The position numbers and the translations under genes are program-made. From NCBI RefSeq assembly GCF_020075545.1, contig NZ_JAIQZK010000006.1, positions 124,001-188,000 of the forward strand: a DNA stretch of 64,000 nucleotides, read 5' to 3'. The stretch comes from Nocardioides sp. TRM66260-LWL. Lineage in GTDB: Bacteria; Actinomycetota; Actinomycetes; Propionibacteriales; Nocardioidaceae. This document shows positions 42,325 to 54,641 of the stretch, piece by piece (the stretch's first letter is position 1; every line of letters starts with the position of its first letter). Below the pieces are notes generated by a model that searched no databases, had not been told where the DNA came from, and saw only the letters and a program-made list of their open reading frames with translations.

Positions 42325-43683
42325 GTGCTCCCAACCACCGCCCCCCGCTCCCGCCGTCTGCCCCGCCTGCTCGGCGGCCTCACCGTCCTGGCCGTGACCG
42401 CCGGTGGTCTCGCGTTCGGCACCCCCGCCGCCGAGGCCGCCCCGGCCCGTCACACGCTCGCCGCCCACGCCGTGGCCGGTCACTCCGCGCACCGCGTCGC
42501 CGCCGACGCCTCCTGCCGCAAGGCCACCGTGACCGTCGGCAAGGCGCGGGCCACGGTCAAGCGCACCCCGGGCCGCTCGGCCCGCGCGGTCAAGGCCCGC
42601 GGCGCGCTGGCGAAGGCGCTGGTGGCCCAGGGCACGATCTGCCTGCGCACCGTCTCGGCGAAGGACCTCGCGACCATGCTGCCGCCGGACGTCGCCGCCC
42701 AGGTGACCGATCTGATCGCGGAGCTGAAGGACCGGCTCTCCACCGTCACCGAGTCGATCCCCGGCTCGAACGCCGCCCAGCTCGACAAGATCATCAGCCG
42801 CCTCGACGCGCTCGACGCCGACGGGGTCGTGGCGTTCCTCGCCGACCTGGCCGACCAGCTCGACGCCGCCGGCGACGACCCGACCGCGGTGGCCACCGTC
42901 CTGCAGACCGTCTTCGACGGCATGGGCGACAACCCGGGCGGCGACCCGGGCGACGAGGCCAGCGACGGCTCGGACGACTCCACCGACCCCGGCGACGACG
43001 TGAGCGACGACGGCTCGGACGACGCCTCCGACGACGGCACCGACGACTCCACCGACCCGGGCGACGTCGGCATCGGCGACGGCACCGACCTGTCCAACAG
43101 CACCGAGCTCGACTCCCTGGCCACCCTGCTGCAGCAGCTGACCGACTACCTCACCACCACCGACCTCACCGACGCGTGGACCCAGGTGCGCGACGAGGTG
43201 AAGGGCCTGCTCGGCCTGCTCAAGGACACGACGAAGCAGTTCGTCGAGGCCAACCCCGACCTGCAGACCCTCGTCGACCTCTTCGACCAGGTCGGCTTCG
43301 ACGACCTCGCCGACGACAGCGACCTGCCCACCCTCGCCGACGGCTTCGCGGCGATCCTCGGCGGCCTCTTCGACCACGTCGGCCGCGACGACGACGCGAT
43401 CGAGCACGGCATCCGTGGCCTCATGGGCGACCCGGGCGGCGCGCTGCTGACCGGCCTGTTCGGCAACCCGTCCGACCCGACCGCCGGCACCGGCTTCGTC
43501 ACCGGCAACGGCAACCCGCTCTCGGACTTCCTCGACGGCCTCTTCGGCTCCGCCGGCGGGTTCGCGGACCTGTTCGGCGGCTTCCTCGGCGACCTGTTCG
43601 ACGGCCTCGGCGACGGGGTCTCCGGCGGCTTCTCCGGCGGTGCCAGCGGCATCGGCGGCCTGATCGGCGGCCACCGGGGCTGA
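42325..43683 (+). CDS. Secreted acidic Ser/Asp-repeat protein with Gly-rich C-terminus
   Basis: This 452-aa protein has a Sec signal peptide (about residues 1-39, ending AAEA-AP) and a short basic segment between two Cys (ASCRKATVTVGKARATVKR to TICLR). A helical region follows, then an Asp/Ser-rich low-complexity stretch (about 210-250, units like SDDSTDPGDD), a second helical region, and a Gly/Phe-rich tail (FGGFLGDLFDGLGDG). It has no sortase or lipid anchor. The Asp-rich part may bind Ca2+. No family is recognised. The N-terminal layout resembles the secreted protein at 38480. The GTG at 42325 has AGGAGT upstream. Confidence 0.78.
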   Translation: MLPTTAPRSRRLPRLLGGLTVLAVTAGGLAFGTPAAEAAPARHTLAAHAVAGHSAHRVAADASCRKATVTVGKARATVKRTPGRSARAVKARGALAKALVAQGTICLRTVSAKDLATMLPPDVAAQVTDLIAELKDRLSTVTESIPGSNAAQLDKIISRLDALDADGVVAFLADLADQLDAAGDDPTAVATVLQTVFDGMGDNPGGDPGDEASDGSDDSTDPGDDVSDDGSDDASDDGTDDSTDPGDVGIGDGTDLSNSTELDSLATLLQQLTDYLTTTDLTDAWTQVRDEVKGLLGLLKDTTKQFVEANPDLQTLVDLFDQVGFDDLADDSDLPTLADGFAAILGGLFDHVGRDDDAIEHGIRGLMGDPGGALLTGLFGNPSDPTAGTGFVTGNGNPLSDFLDGLFGSAGGFADLFGGFLGDLFDGLGDGVSGGFSGGASGIGGLIGGHRG

Positions 43684-43705
43684 GCCCCGGGGTCGACCCG
43701 CAGAC

Positions 43706-43747
43706 CGAACGGCCCGCCCGGGCGCGCAGGACCGGGCGGGCCGTTCG
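43706..43747. terminator. Terminator after the acidic secreted protein
   Basis: Perfect 16-bp arms CGAACGGCCCGCCCGG and CCGGGCGGGCCGTTCG enclose a 10-nt loop. It begins 22 bp after the stop at 43683. Confidence 0.85.
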
Positions 43748-43770
43748 ACGTCGTGGGGGGCCGCCGCGCA

Positions 43771-43845
43771 GGTTTCCCCGGATATCCGGGGAAACCGGAC
43801 GTTGTCAGGGGAAGTTTCCCCCGACAACGTCCAGCTTTCCCTGAC
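43771..43845. repeat. Palindrome cluster sharing TCCCCGGATATCCGGGGA and GTTGTC-GGGG units
   Basis: A perfect 26-bp palindrome lies at 43771-43796, its core being the same as the 38-bp palindrome at 3609-3646. Directly after it, 43797-43832 is another inverted repeat with 17-bp arms (GGACGTTGTCAGGGGAA and its complement, one mismatch, 2-nt loop). A third half-copy, TTTCCCTGACAAC, lies at 43836-43848. They lie between the secreted protein and the end of ppsA, and may act as terminators for the minus-strand ppsA transcript or form a repeat family. Confidence 0.7.
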
Positions 43846-43924
43846 AACCTCGGCGGCAGGACGCCGTCGAGCGCGGTCCGCCGTCGGCGCCCGGGGACGC
43901 AGCGACCGGACCGGCAGAGCGACG

Positions 43925-46356
<2,432 letters not shown>

Positions 46357-46360
<4 letters not shown>

Positions 46361-47256
46361 CGGTGCTCTTCCTGGTGGCGGGGGCGACGGACCATCGGGG
46401 CGGACCCGGCGTGGGTGAGGGTCTGCAGGATGACGGCGGAGATCTCCTCGACCGAGCGGGCGGAGGAGTCGATCGACGGGATGCGGTGGGCGTGGAACAG
46501 GTCCGAGGCCCGGCGCAGCTCCCAGCGGCACTGCTCGGGGCTGGCGTAGCGGGATCCGGGCCGGCGCTCGTGGCGCACCCGGCTGAGGCGGTCGACGGTG
46601 GTGGTGATGCCGAAGCAGCGGTCCCGGTAGGGACGCACCGGCTCGGGCAGCTCGGAGCTCTCCAGATCCTCGTCGACGAGGGGGTAGTTCGCGACGTACA
46701 GGCCATGCTGGAGGGCCAGGTACATCGACGTGGGCGTCTTCCCGCAGCGCGACGGTGCGAGAAGGATCACGTCGGCCTTGTCGAGGGCCCGCAGCGACTG
46801 GCCGTCGTCGTGCTCGATGGTGAACTCCACCGCCGCCATCCGGGCGTTGTAGCGCTTGATGTCGCCCACGCCGTGCAGCCGCAGGGCCTGCCGACGGCCG
46901 CGCCGGCCGAGCAGCTGCTCGACGCGCGCCATGTGCAGGTCGAAGAAGTCGATGATCGGCGCGCGCGTGCGACCCAGCTCCTGGCGCACGTCGTCCTCGG
47001 CCGCGGTGCAGAACACCAGCGGGGCGACGGGGCCGGCGTCGAGGGCGGCGTCGATGGTCTCCACGACGGCCCGCGCGGCCTCGACCGAGGAGATGAACGG
47101 GATCGTGGTGCGCTCGAAGCGCAGCTCGGGGAACTGCAGCAGCAGCGCGTTGCCCATCGTCTCCGCGGAGATGCCGGTGCTGTCGGACAGGAAGAACACC
47201 GGGACGACGGGCTCCTGGCCGTCCTCGCCGGGCTCCTGCAGCCGGTCCTCGCTCAC
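46357..47256 (-). CDS. ppsR: PEP synthase regulatory kinase/pyrophosphorylase (DUF299)
   Basis: This 299-aa protein matches the PSRP family that inactivates PEP synthase by ADP-dependent Thr phosphorylation and reactivates it by phosphorolysis. Seen are [19 protein letters not shown] near residue 22, FFDLHM, the P-loop-like [19 protein letters not shown] near residue 160, and the C-terminal [38 protein letters not shown]. The GTG at 47256 follows GGAGGGA. Its translational coupling with ppsA fits a two-gene control unit. Confidence 0.95.
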
Positions 47257-47333
47257 GCGTCCCTCCCCCCGCCCGCCGCTCCCTGACCGGGGACGGGCAG
47301 GCGAACCGTAACCACCTCGCGGCGGCGCGCGCA

Positions 47334-50300
47334 CTAGCGACCGACGCGCGGGACCGGCTGCCCCACCCCGGCGGGCCCCCACCGGACGACCCGATCGACG
47401 AGCTCGAGCCCGATCGGCGTGTGGGTGATCCACAGGACCGTCCGGCCGCCGGCGACGCCCCGACCGAGCACCTCGCCGGCCAGCCGCAGCGCGGTCGGGT
47501 GGTCGAGGTGCGCGGCCGGCTCGTCGAGGACCAGCACCGCCGCGTCGGCCAGGAGGGCCCGCGCGACCCCGAGGCGTGCCCGCTCGCCGCCCGACACCGC
47601 CGCGTGACCGGCGCCGACGAGGGTGTCGGCGCCCTGCGGGAGCGCGTCGAGCCACTCCCCCAGGCAGGCGGCCCGGAGGGCCGCGACGACCTCGGCCCGT
47701 GACGCGGTCGGCCGCGCGAGCCGGACGTTCTCCAGCACGCTGGTCGCGAAGACGTGCGGCTCGTCGTCGACCAGCCCGACGCGCGCCCGGACGTCGTCGA
47801 GGGGCAGCGTGCGCAGGTCGACGTCGTCGAGCCGGACGCTCCCGGCGACGGGGTCGAGGAACCGCAGCGCGAGCGCCGCGACGGTGCTCTTGCCGCAGCC
47901 CGACGGGCCCAGCAGCGCGACCCGCTCGCCGGGCGAGACGACGAGGTCGACCGGGCCGACCAGCGGCGCGCCCGGCGTCCAGCGCGTCGTCGCGCCCTGC
48001 AGCGCCAGCCCCGGCCGGACGCCGGGGTGCAGGCGCGCCGAGGCCACGGTGTCGCGGACCGCCGGCGCGGTGCGCTCCCAGGCGTCCAGTCGCGCCGCCG
48101 CGGCCTCCACGCGCACGGCCAGCGCGCCGGCGTCGGCCAGCGGCAGCAGGAGGTCGAGCAGGGCGAGCGGCAGCAGGACGAGCAGCGCGAGCACGGGCCC
48201 GCCGAGGCTGCCGGTGCTGACGGCGGGCTCGGCGACGACGGCCGTCGCGGCGATGGTCGCGCCGGCCGTGGCGAGCAGCCACAGGCGGGCCGCGGCCGGC
48301 CCCCGGGCCGCGCGCCGTCCGGCGTCGGCGACCTCGGCGGCGCGGCCGGCGATCGCCCCGACGGCCCGACCGGTGGCCTGCCAGGCGCGCAGCTCGGCGG
48401 CGGTGCCGAGCGCCTCGACGACCACCCCGGAGAGCCGGGCACGGGCGGCCACGAGGTCGGGCTCCGCCCGGCGCACCGAGCGGCGGGCCAGCAGCCACGC
48501 ACCGCAGCCGCCGGCGAGGGCGCCGCAGCCGACGACCACGCCGGCGGCGGGCAGGAGGAGCAGCGCGACCAGCGTGGTGCCGAGCCCGACGACGACGGCC
48601 TCCCGGACGGGCATGCGGACGCGCAGCTCGCGGTCGACCACGCCGTCGACGTCGTCGACGATGCCGGCCAGCACCTCGCCGCGGGTCCCCCCGGCGCCGA
48701 GCCGCGCCGGCACCAGCGGCACCAGGGCGGCGTAGGCCTCGACCCGTCGCCGGGCCAGCAGGCGCAGCGCGGCGTCGTGGCTGCGCAGCCGGGCCAGGTA
48801 GCGCAGCGCGGGTCGTCCGAGGCCGAAGGCCCGGACGGCGACGATCGCGACGAGCAGGGTCAGCACCGGCGGACGGGACGCCGCCTGCACGATCAGCCAG
48901 CCGGCCGTCGCGGTGAGCGCGACCCCGCAGCCGGACGCCAGCGCGCCGATCAGGGCGTCGACCCGCAGGCGGCGCAGGAGCCGGCGCTCGGACTCCGGTT
49001 CGTCGTCCGCGGCGGTCCCCGGAGACGCGGGGTCGGCCGCGGGCTCCACGTCCCGGACGGGGGGTCGGACGGCCGTCGCCGCCGGCCCCGGGTCCGCGGG
49101 CGGCGCGAGGGCGATGCGGTGGTCGGCGAGGGCGACGAGCGCGTCCTGGTGGGCGACGGCGAGCACCGCGACGTCGCGGGCGAGCTCGACGACGGTGTCG
49201 AGGACCAGCCGCTCGGTGATCTCGTCGAGGTGCGCGGTGGGCTCGTCGAGCAGCACCCAGCGTCGTCCGCCCACCTCGACGCCGAGGACCAGCCGAGCGA
49301 GCGCGAGTCGGGCGCGTTCGCCGGCGGACAGGCCGCGGCCGTCCTCCGCGACGGACGCCGCCAGGCCGCCCAGGTCGCGCACCCGCTCGGCGAGGGCGAC
49401 CCGCTCCAGCGCGTCCCAGAGCCGTCGGTCGCTCGCGTCGGGCGCGGCCAGGCGCAGGTTGGCGGCCACGGTGTCGGCCAGCAGCACCGGCCGCTGCGGC
49501 AGGACCGCGACCTGCCGCCGCCACGCCTCCCCCGCCGGCTCCAGCGGGCGGCCGCCGAGCAGCACCGTCCCGCCGACCTCCGCGCCCGCGCCCGGCTCGC
49601 CGGCGAGCGCGCCGAGGAGGGTCGACTTGCCGCAGCCGGACGGGCCGGTGAGCACCGTCAGGCCCCGGGACGGCACCACCGCCGAGGTCGGCGGGAGCGC
49701 CGGGACGCGACGGCCGGGGAAGGCGACCGTGAGGTCGTCGAGCACCAGCGCCGCGGGGGACGCGTCCACCGGCGCCTCACCCCGGCCCGGGATCGCCCCG
49801 ACGGCCCCGGTGGTCCCCGCGGCCCCCGCGAGGAGGGCCTCGGCAGCCTCGAAGGTGGCCACCCCCTCCGCGGCGGCGTGGAACTCCGCGCCGACCCGAC
49901 GCAGCGGCCAGTACGCCTCGGGCGCGAGCAGCAGCACCAGCAGCGCGGTGTGCAGGTCGAGCCCCCCGTCGGCCAGCCGGACGCCGACGGTCACCGCGAC
50001 GAGCGCCACCGACAGGGTCGCCACCAGCTCGAGCACCGCCGAGGACGCGAAAGCCACCCGCAGGGTCGCCAGCGAGGCCCGGCGGTAGGCGTCGGTCAGC
50101 GCGGCGATCCGGCGGGTCTGAGCCGCCGCACGGCGGTGCGCGACCAGCGTCGGCAGGCCGCGGACGACGTCGAGGAAGTGTCCGGACAGGCGCCCCAGCG
50201 AGCGCCACTGGCGGGCCGCGCGGTCGCGGGTGGCCAGGCCCACGAGGGCGCCGAAGACCGGGACGAGGGGCAGGGTGGCCAGCACGATCAGGGCGGTCGT

Positions 50301-50771
50301 GAGGTCCTCGAGCGCGATCGCGACGACCGTCAGCGGCGGCAGGACGACGCCGAGCACCAGCGCCGGCAGGTAGCGGGTGAGGTACGGCTCGGCGGCCGCG
50401 ACCCCGCGGGTCAGCAGCACCGAGTCCCGGGCGGCGTCGGGGGCCGGGCGAGCCAGCACGACCCGGGCGAGCCGCTCGCGCAGGGCGACGCCGACGCGTC
50501 CGGCCGCGCGGGCCGCCGCCTCGTCGCCGACCCGTCCGACCACGCCGCGCAGCAGCAGGACGACGGCGACCGCCGCCGCCCATCCGCCCGCGCCCAGCCC
50601 GGCGGTCGTGCGGCCGAGGGGCGTGGGCAGCACCGCGAGCACCAGCCCGGTGACGCTCCACGCCTGGGCGACCACCAGGCCGGCGGAGAGCACGCCGGCC
50701 AGCCCGACGACCGCGAGGGGTCGCCGGGCCGGCGCGAGGTGCGGCAGCAGCCGCGGGTCGAGCGGCCTCAC
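47334..50771 (-). CDS. cydDC: Fused CydD-CydC thiol/heme ABC exporter for cytochrome bd assembly
   Basis: This 1145-aa single polypeptide contains two complete ABC half-transporters. The first has six membrane segments, Walker [12 protein letters not shown], signature LSAGERAR and Walker [14 protein letters not shown]. After a Pro/Ala/Asp-rich linker near residue 580, the second has Walker [12 protein letters not shown], signature VSGGERAR and Walker [14 protein letters not shown]. In E. coli CydD and CydC are separate; fusion is known in some actinobacteria. It exports thiols (or binds heme) needed to assemble cytochrome bd. The GTG at 50771 overlaps the cydB stop (GTGA). Upstream frame extension is a cydB shadow. 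Confidence 0.92.
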   Translation of the reverse strand: MRPLDPRLLPHLAPARRPLAVVGLAGVLSAGLVVAQAWSVTGLVLAVLPTPLGRTTAGLGAGGWAAAVAVVLLLRGVVGRVGDEAAARAAGRVGVALRERLARVVLARPAPDAARDSVLLTRGVAAAEPYLTRYLPALVLGVVLPPLTVVAIALEDLTTALIVLATLPLVPVFGALVGLATRDRAARQWRSLGRLSGHFLDVVRGLPTLVAHRRAAAQTRRIAALTDAYRRASLATLRVAFASSAVLELVATLSVALVAVTVGVRLADGGLDLHTALLVLLLAPEAYWPLRRVGAEFHAAAEGVATFEAAEALLAGAAGTTGAVGAIPGRGEAPVDASPAALVLDDLTVAFPGRRVPALPPTSAVVPSRGLTVLTGPSGCGKSTLLGALAGEPGAGAEVGGTVLLGGRPLEPAGEAWRRQVAVLPQRPVLLADTVAANLRLAAPDASDRRLWDALERVALAERVRDLGGLAASVAEDGRGLSAGERARLALARLVLGVEVGGRRWVLLDEPTAHLDEITERLVLDTVVELARDVAVLAVAHQDALVALADHRIALAPPADPGPAATAVRPPVRDVEPAADPASPGTAADDEPESERRLLRRLRVDALIGALASGCGVALTATAGWLIVQAASRPPVLTLLVAIVAVRAFGLGRPALRYLARLRSHDAALRLLARRRVEAYAALVPLVPARLGAGGTRGEVLAGIVDDVDGVVDRELRVRMPVREAVVVGLGTTLVALLLLPAAGVVVGCGALAGGCGAWLLARRSVRRAEPDLVAARARLSGVVVEALGTAAELRAWQATGRAVGAIAGRAAEVADAGRRAARGPAAARLWLLATAGATIAATAVVAEPAVSTGSLGGPVLALLVLLPLALLDLLLPLADAGALAVRVEAAAARLDAWERTAPAVRDTVASARLHPGVRPGLALQGATTRWTPGAPLVGPVDLVVSPGERVALLGPSGCGKSTVAALALRFLDPVAGSVRLDDVDLRTLPLDDVRARVGLVDDEPHVFATSVLENVRLARPTASRAEVVAALRAACLGEWLDALPQGADTLVGAGHAAVSGGERARLGVARALLADAAVLVLDEPAAHLDHPTALRLAGEVLGRGVAGGRTVLWITHTPIGLELVDRVVRWGPAGVGQPVPRVGR

Positions 50772-51808
50772 GCGCGGCCCGCCTCGACGGGCCGGCGGGG
50801 CTGGGCGCGGCGGCCGACCGACGCGGCCGGGCCGGCGACGCGCTGCCGGAACACCCAGTACGTCCAGGCCTGGTAGGCGAGGACGAGCGGGGTGAAGACC
50901 GCCGCCACGACGGTCATGACGCCGAGGGTGTAGGGCGTCGCGGCGGCGTTGGTGACCGTCAGGGACGCCCCGCCGGCGAGGCTGGTGGGCAGCACGTCGG
51001 GGAACAGCGCGAGGAACAGGCCGGCCACCGCCACCCCGATCGCGGCGAACGTGCCCGCGAACGCGCGTCCCTCGGCGCCCGCGGCGGTGGCGAGCAGCCC
51101 GCCGACGAGCAGGACCGCGGCCGCGGCGAAGGCGAGGCCGGACGCGAGGGTGCCGGTGCGCTCCTGGGTCCAGGCCAGGAAGGTCACCGCCGCCAGCGCC
51201 GCGGGCAGTCCGCAGCGCAGCGCCAGCTCGCGCGCCTCGCGGCGCACGCCGCCCTCGGTGCGCAGCGCGAGGAACGTCGCGCCGTGGGTGAGGAAGAGCA
51301 GCAGGGTGGTGAGGCCGCCGAGCAGGGCGTAGGGGCTGAGCAGGTCGAGGAGGCCGCCGACGTACTCGTGCCGCGCGTCCAGCGGCACCCCGCGCAGGAT
51401 GTTCGCGAACGCGACGCCCCACAGCACGCTCGGCAGCGCGGAGCCGACGACGAGCGCGACGTCCCAGCGGCGGCGCCACACGGCGTCCTCCCGCTTGCCG
51501 CGGTACTCCAGCGCGAGCCCGCGGACGATCAGGCCGACCAGCACCAGCAGCAGCGGCAGGTAGAGGCCGCTGAACAGCGAGGCGTACCACTCCGGGAAGG
51601 CCGCGAAGGTGGCGCCGCCGGCGACGAGCAGCCACACCTCGTTGCCGTCCCAGACGGGGCCGATCGTGGCGAGGATCTGCTGCCGCTCGGCCTCGCCGCG
51701 GCCGAGCACGGGCAGGAGCAGGCCGACGCCGAAGTCGAACCCCTCCAGGCACAGGTAGCCGATCCACAGCACGGTGATCAGGCCGAACCAGACGGTGGTG
51801 AGCTCCAT
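50768..51808 (-). CDS. cydB: Cytochrome bd ubiquinol/menaquinol oxidase subunit II
   Basis: This 346-aa membrane protein has eight to nine hydrophobic segments and the CydB signatures: GYLCLEGFDFGVGLLLP near residue 17, IGPVWDGNEVWLLVAGGATFAAFPEWYA near residue 49, and YQAWTYWVFRQRV at the end. With CydA it forms a high-affinity terminal oxidase that works at low oxygen and resists nitric oxide, cyanide and sulfide. It starts 37 bp after cydA and is coupled to the fused cydDC. Confidence 0.96.
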   Translation of the reverse strand: MELTTVWFGLITVLWIGYLCLEGFDFGVGLLLPVLGRGEAERQQILATIGPVWDGNEVWLLVAGGATFAAFPEWYASLFSGLYLPLLLVLVGLIVRGLALEYRGKREDAVWRRRWDVALVVGSALPSVLWGVAFANILRGVPLDARHEYVGGLLDLLSPYALLGGLTTLLLFLTHGATFLALRTEGGVRREARELALRCGLPAALAAVTFLAWTQERTGTLASGLAFAAAAVLLVGGLLATAAGAEGRAFAGTFAAIGVAVAGLFLALFPDVLPTSLAGGASLTVTNAAATPYTLGVMTVVAAVFTPLVLAYQAWTYWVFRQRVAGPAASVGRRAQPRRPVEAGRA

Positions 51809-51845
51809 GACGGTTCCTCTCTCGAACGGGGGCGGGGCGGGGCGA

Positions 51846-53354
51846 CTAGAAGGCCAGGGCGAGATCGGCGCCGGCGTCCTCGGCGTCGGCCTCGCGGTCG
51901 GCGGCGCCGTCGGCCCCGCCGGGGGTGCGCGCCGGCGGCTCGCCGGGGTCGAGGGGGTCGAGGCCGCGCCGGACGTGGTCGAGCAGCAGCCGCAGCTCGA
52001 CCACCGCCAGCACGCCGTAGAGGAGCGTGAAGGTGACCAGCGAGACCAGCACCTCGACCGTCGACACCGACGGCGAGACGGCCTGCGCGGTGGTCATCAG
52101 CCCGAAGACCGCCCAGGGCTGGCGGCCCATCTCGGTGAACACCCAGCCCGCGGTGTTGGCCAGCAGCGGCAGCAGCGGCAGGGCGACGGCGGCGGGGAGC
52201 ACCCAGCGTCCGGTGGGCGTGCGGCCGCGGCGGGTGGCCCAGAGCACGACCGCGCCGATCAGCGAGGCGAGCGCGCCGAGCCCGATCATCAGCCGGAAGG
52301 TCCAGTAGGTCACCGGGATGACCGGCGTGTAGTCGCCGGGCGAGTAGTACCGGGCGCCGGGGTCCTGGCCGTAGGCGGCCCGGTAGCGCTCCTGCAGCTG
52401 GTGGATGCCCTGCACCTGACCGCTCGGCGAGCCGGTGGCCAGGAAGGACAGCAGCCGCGGCACGCGCACCGAGAAGACCTCGCGGCTGCCGTCGGGCGTG
52501 CCGAGGGTGAACGCCGAGAAGGGGGCGGAGGACTGCGTGTCGTAGAGCGCCTCGGCGGCCGCCATCTTCATCGGCTGCACCTCGGTCATCACCTTGCCCT
52601 GCAGGTCGCCGCTGACCGAGACCCCCAGGCCCGCCACGAGCATCACCCACGCGGCCGTCCGGACCGCGCCGCGGTAGGCGCGGTGGTCGGCGACGGCGTC
52701 GGGACGGCCGGCCGCAGCGGCGGCGCGTGTGCGGGCCAGGTGCCACAGCCCGATGCCGAGCACGAACCCGGCGGAGGTGAGCCAGGCCGAGAGCAGGACG
52801 TGCGGGAAGGTCACCAGCTGCACCTTGTTCAGCAGCACCGCCGCGAAGTCGGTCATCTCGGCCCGGCCGGTGACCGGGTCGTAGTGGTAGCCGACGGGGT
52901 GCTGCATGAACGAGTTCGCGGCCAGGATGAAGTAGGCGGAGAACAGCGTCCCGACGTGCACCAGCCAGATGCACGCCGTGTGCACGGCGTCCGGCAGGCG
53001 GCCGCGGCCGAACATCCACAGGCCGAGGAAGGTCGACTCCAGGAAGAACGCGAGCAGCCCCTCGACGGCCAGCGGCGCGCCGAAGACGTCGCCGACGAAG
53101 CGGGCGTAGTCGCTCCAGGCCATGCCGAACTGGAACTCCTGGACGATGCCGGTGACCACGCCGATGGCGACGTTGATGACGAACAGGCGTCCCAGGAACG
53201 TCGAGACGCGCAGCCAGCGCTCGTCGCGGGTGCGCAGCCACGCCGTCTGGTAGGCCGCGACGAGGCCCGAGAGGCCGATCGTGAGCGGCACGAAGAGGAA
53301 GTGGTAGACGGTCGTGATGGCGAACTGCCAGCGCGCGAGGTCGAGGGGGTCCAC
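51846..53354 (-). CDS. cydA: Cytochrome bd oxidase subunit I
   Basis: This 502-aa membrane protein has the CydA features. YHFLFVPLTIGLS near residue 17 carries the heme b595 His, the heme b558 ligands are expected at a central His and at a Met in the TEVQPMKMAAAEAL region, and EMGRQPWAVFGLM lies near residue 400. The quinol-binding Q-loop is the short form. The GTG at 53354 follows AGGAGA. TAGCGT (53421-53426, minus strand) is a possible -10, and a DosR-like box lies further upstream. Confidence 0.95.
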   Translation of the reverse strand: MDPLDLARWQFAITTVYHFLFVPLTIGLSGLVAAYQTAWLRTRDERWLRVSTFLGRLFVINVAIGVVTGIVQEFQFGMAWSDYARFVGDVFGAPLAVEGLLAFFLESTFLGLWMFGRGRLPDAVHTACIWLVHVGTLFSAYFILAANSFMQHPVGYHYDPVTGRAEMTDFAAVLLNKVQLVTFPHVLLSAWLTSAGFVLGIGLWHLARTRAAAAAGRPDAVADHRAYRGAVRTAAWVMLVAGLGVSVSGDLQGKVMTEVQPMKMAAAEALYDTQSSAPFSAFTLGTPDGSREVFSVRVPRLLSFLATGSPSGQVQGIHQLQERYRAAYGQDPGARYYSPGDYTPVIPVTYWTFRLMIGLGALASLIGAVVLWATRRGRTPTGRWVLPAAVALPLLPLLANTAGWVFTEMGRQPWAVFGLMTTAQAVSPSVSTVEVLVSLVTFTLLYGVLAVVELRLLLDHVRRGLDPLDPGEPPARTPGGADGAADREADAEDAGADLALAF

Positions 53355-53493
53355 GGTGGTCTCCTGGAGCTGCGGAGCGGGTCGCGATGGCCCGGGTCGG
53401 CGGTCTGCCGACCGCTCCTCACGCTAGGAATCGGCGGGCACGGCGCCCACGGGCCCGCGGCCCGTCCCTCGACGACCCGGGGCCCGGCCCGGC

Positions 53494-53507
53494 GGGACCG
53501 AGGTCCC
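53494..53507. promoter_or_regulatory. DosR/DevR-like box upstream of cydA
   Basis: GGGACCGAGGTCCC is a palindrome with GGGAC and GTCCC half-sites, like the core of the mycobacterial DosR box GGGACTTTAGTCCC. It lies 140 bp before cydA, after the nitroreductase gene. A sister site is at 54570-54583. Assignment is inferred from motif and context. Confidence 0.55.
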
Positions 53508-53554
53508 GGCCCGATCCCGGCCCGATCCCGGACCAGATCCGGAGCAGGCGCGGC

Positions 53555-54484
53555 TCAGAGGACGGCGAGGACGTCGGCCAGCGGACGGCGCGGGGTGCGC
53601 CGCGGACGGCCGATCGGCTGCCAGCCGATCCGCACCAGCAGCTGCGGCTCGAGCCGGCCGGCGAGCACGTCGCGGGCGAGCTCGGCGCGGGTCTCGGCCA
53701 CCTCGTTGACCGCGGAGAGCGGCACGACCGAGAGGCCGACCCCGGTGGCGTGCAGCCAGAGCGCCGAGAGCGCCTCGCCGACCGCCAGCCAGGCCGTGGG
53801 GTCGTCGTGCCCGGGCGCGGAGCCGAGCACGAGCAGGCCGTCGCCCGGCTCCAGGTCGCGGTCCGGCGCGACCACGGGGGAGTCCAGGAAGGCGGGCGGC
53901 TCGCCGGCGGCGCGACGCAGCCGGTCGTCCGCCCGGCCCAGCAGGCGTCCGACGCGCACCCGGTCGCCGAGATCGAGCAGCGGCTCGGCCAGCGCACCGC
54001 GGGAGCGGGCCTGGCCCGCGAGGGCGTCGAGGTGGTCGGGCGGCACCGGCCAGGTGGTGAACCGTCGGCGATCGGTGCGGCGCTCGAGCAGGGCGTGCAG
54101 CGCGGCGACGTCGCGCGGGTCGACGGCCGGCGGCTCCCCGCCACCGGACGCGCCCGGGGCGCGGCCCAGCCGCAGCCGGGCGAGCAGGTCGGGCTCGGCG
54201 GCGGACGGCGTCCGCTCGACCTCGACCCGCAGACCCAGACCGCGGGCGGCGACGAGCGCGTGGTCGAGCGCGGCGCCGCAGCTCAGCACGCGCATCCGGC
54301 CGTCGGGGTCGTAGTCCGGGGACGTGCGCGCGGGGTCGACCCACAGCTGCAGCCCGTCGGGCGCGAGGCGCCACCGCCAGGGCTGGGCGTTGCGGACGCT
54401 CGGCGCCAGGCACGCCAGCTCGACGACCCGCGCGACGGCCTCGAGGAGCGACGGTCCGAGGCGCTCGGACTGGTCGAGTCCCAC
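53555..54484 (-). CDS. Acg-like nitroreductase-family flavoprotein
   Basis: This 309-aa protein has two nitroreductase-like halves, as in mycobacterial Acg (Rv2032): ACLAPSVRNAQPWRWRLAPDGLQLWVDPARTS near residue 26, RRTDRRRFTTWPVP near residue 150 and a C-terminal WLAVGEALSALWLHATGVGLSVVPLSAVNEV. Acg-type proteins keep FMN in a closed pocket and are induced in low oxygen by DosR; they do not act as usual nitroreductases. I start it at the GTG at 54484, which has GGAGGAG 4 nt upstream, not the longer TTG at 54520. It is divergent from devR. Confidence 0.87.
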   Translation of the reverse strand: MGLDQSERLGPSLLEAVARVVELACLAPSVRNAQPWRWRLAPDGLQLWVDPARTSPDYDPDGRMRVLSCGAALDHALVAARGLGLRVEVERTPSAAEPDLLARLRLGRAPGASGGGEPPAVDPRDVAALHALLERRTDRRRFTTWPVPPDHLDALAGQARSRGALAEPLLDLGDRVRVGRLLGRADDRLRRAAGEPPAFLDSPVVAPDRDLEPGDGLLVLGSAPGHDDPTAWLAVGEALSALWLHATGVGLSVVPLSAVNEVAETRAELARDVLAGRLEPQLLVRIGWQPIGRPRRTPRRPLADVLAVL

Positions 54485-54569
54485 GGCTCCTCCTCTCGTC
54501 TCCGGGTCGTGGGTGGGCAAGCGCAGCGCCGCACCGTCCCAGCCTGGGCCCCGGCGCGCCGCGATCGCA

Positions 54570-54583
54570 GGGTCCTAGGTCCC
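54570..54583. promoter_or_regulatory. DosR/DevR-like box between nitroreductase and devR
   Basis: GGGTCCTAGGTCCC resembles the DosR core and shares CC-x-AGGTCCCG with the box before cydA. Its centre is about 65 bp upstream of the devR start and 92 bp upstream of the nitroreductase start, in a 157-bp divergent promoter region. Confidence 0.5.
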
Positions 54584-54641
54584 GTCGGACCGAGCCCTCG
54601 GGCACGTTCCCCGCACGGTCCCGGAGCACTACCGTGCTCCC

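Noticed and set aside
50772..51767. Extending CydDC upstream to 51767 as a giant fusion
   Set aside because: That part is an off-frame shadow of cydB. The GTGA overlap at 50771 gives a natural start right before the first membrane segment.
53400..53415. Rex or ArcA-type site in the GCGGTC-TGCC-GACCGC repeat before cydA
   Set aside because: It does not match the TTGTGA-type Rex box or other known redox operators; it may only be a leader hairpin.
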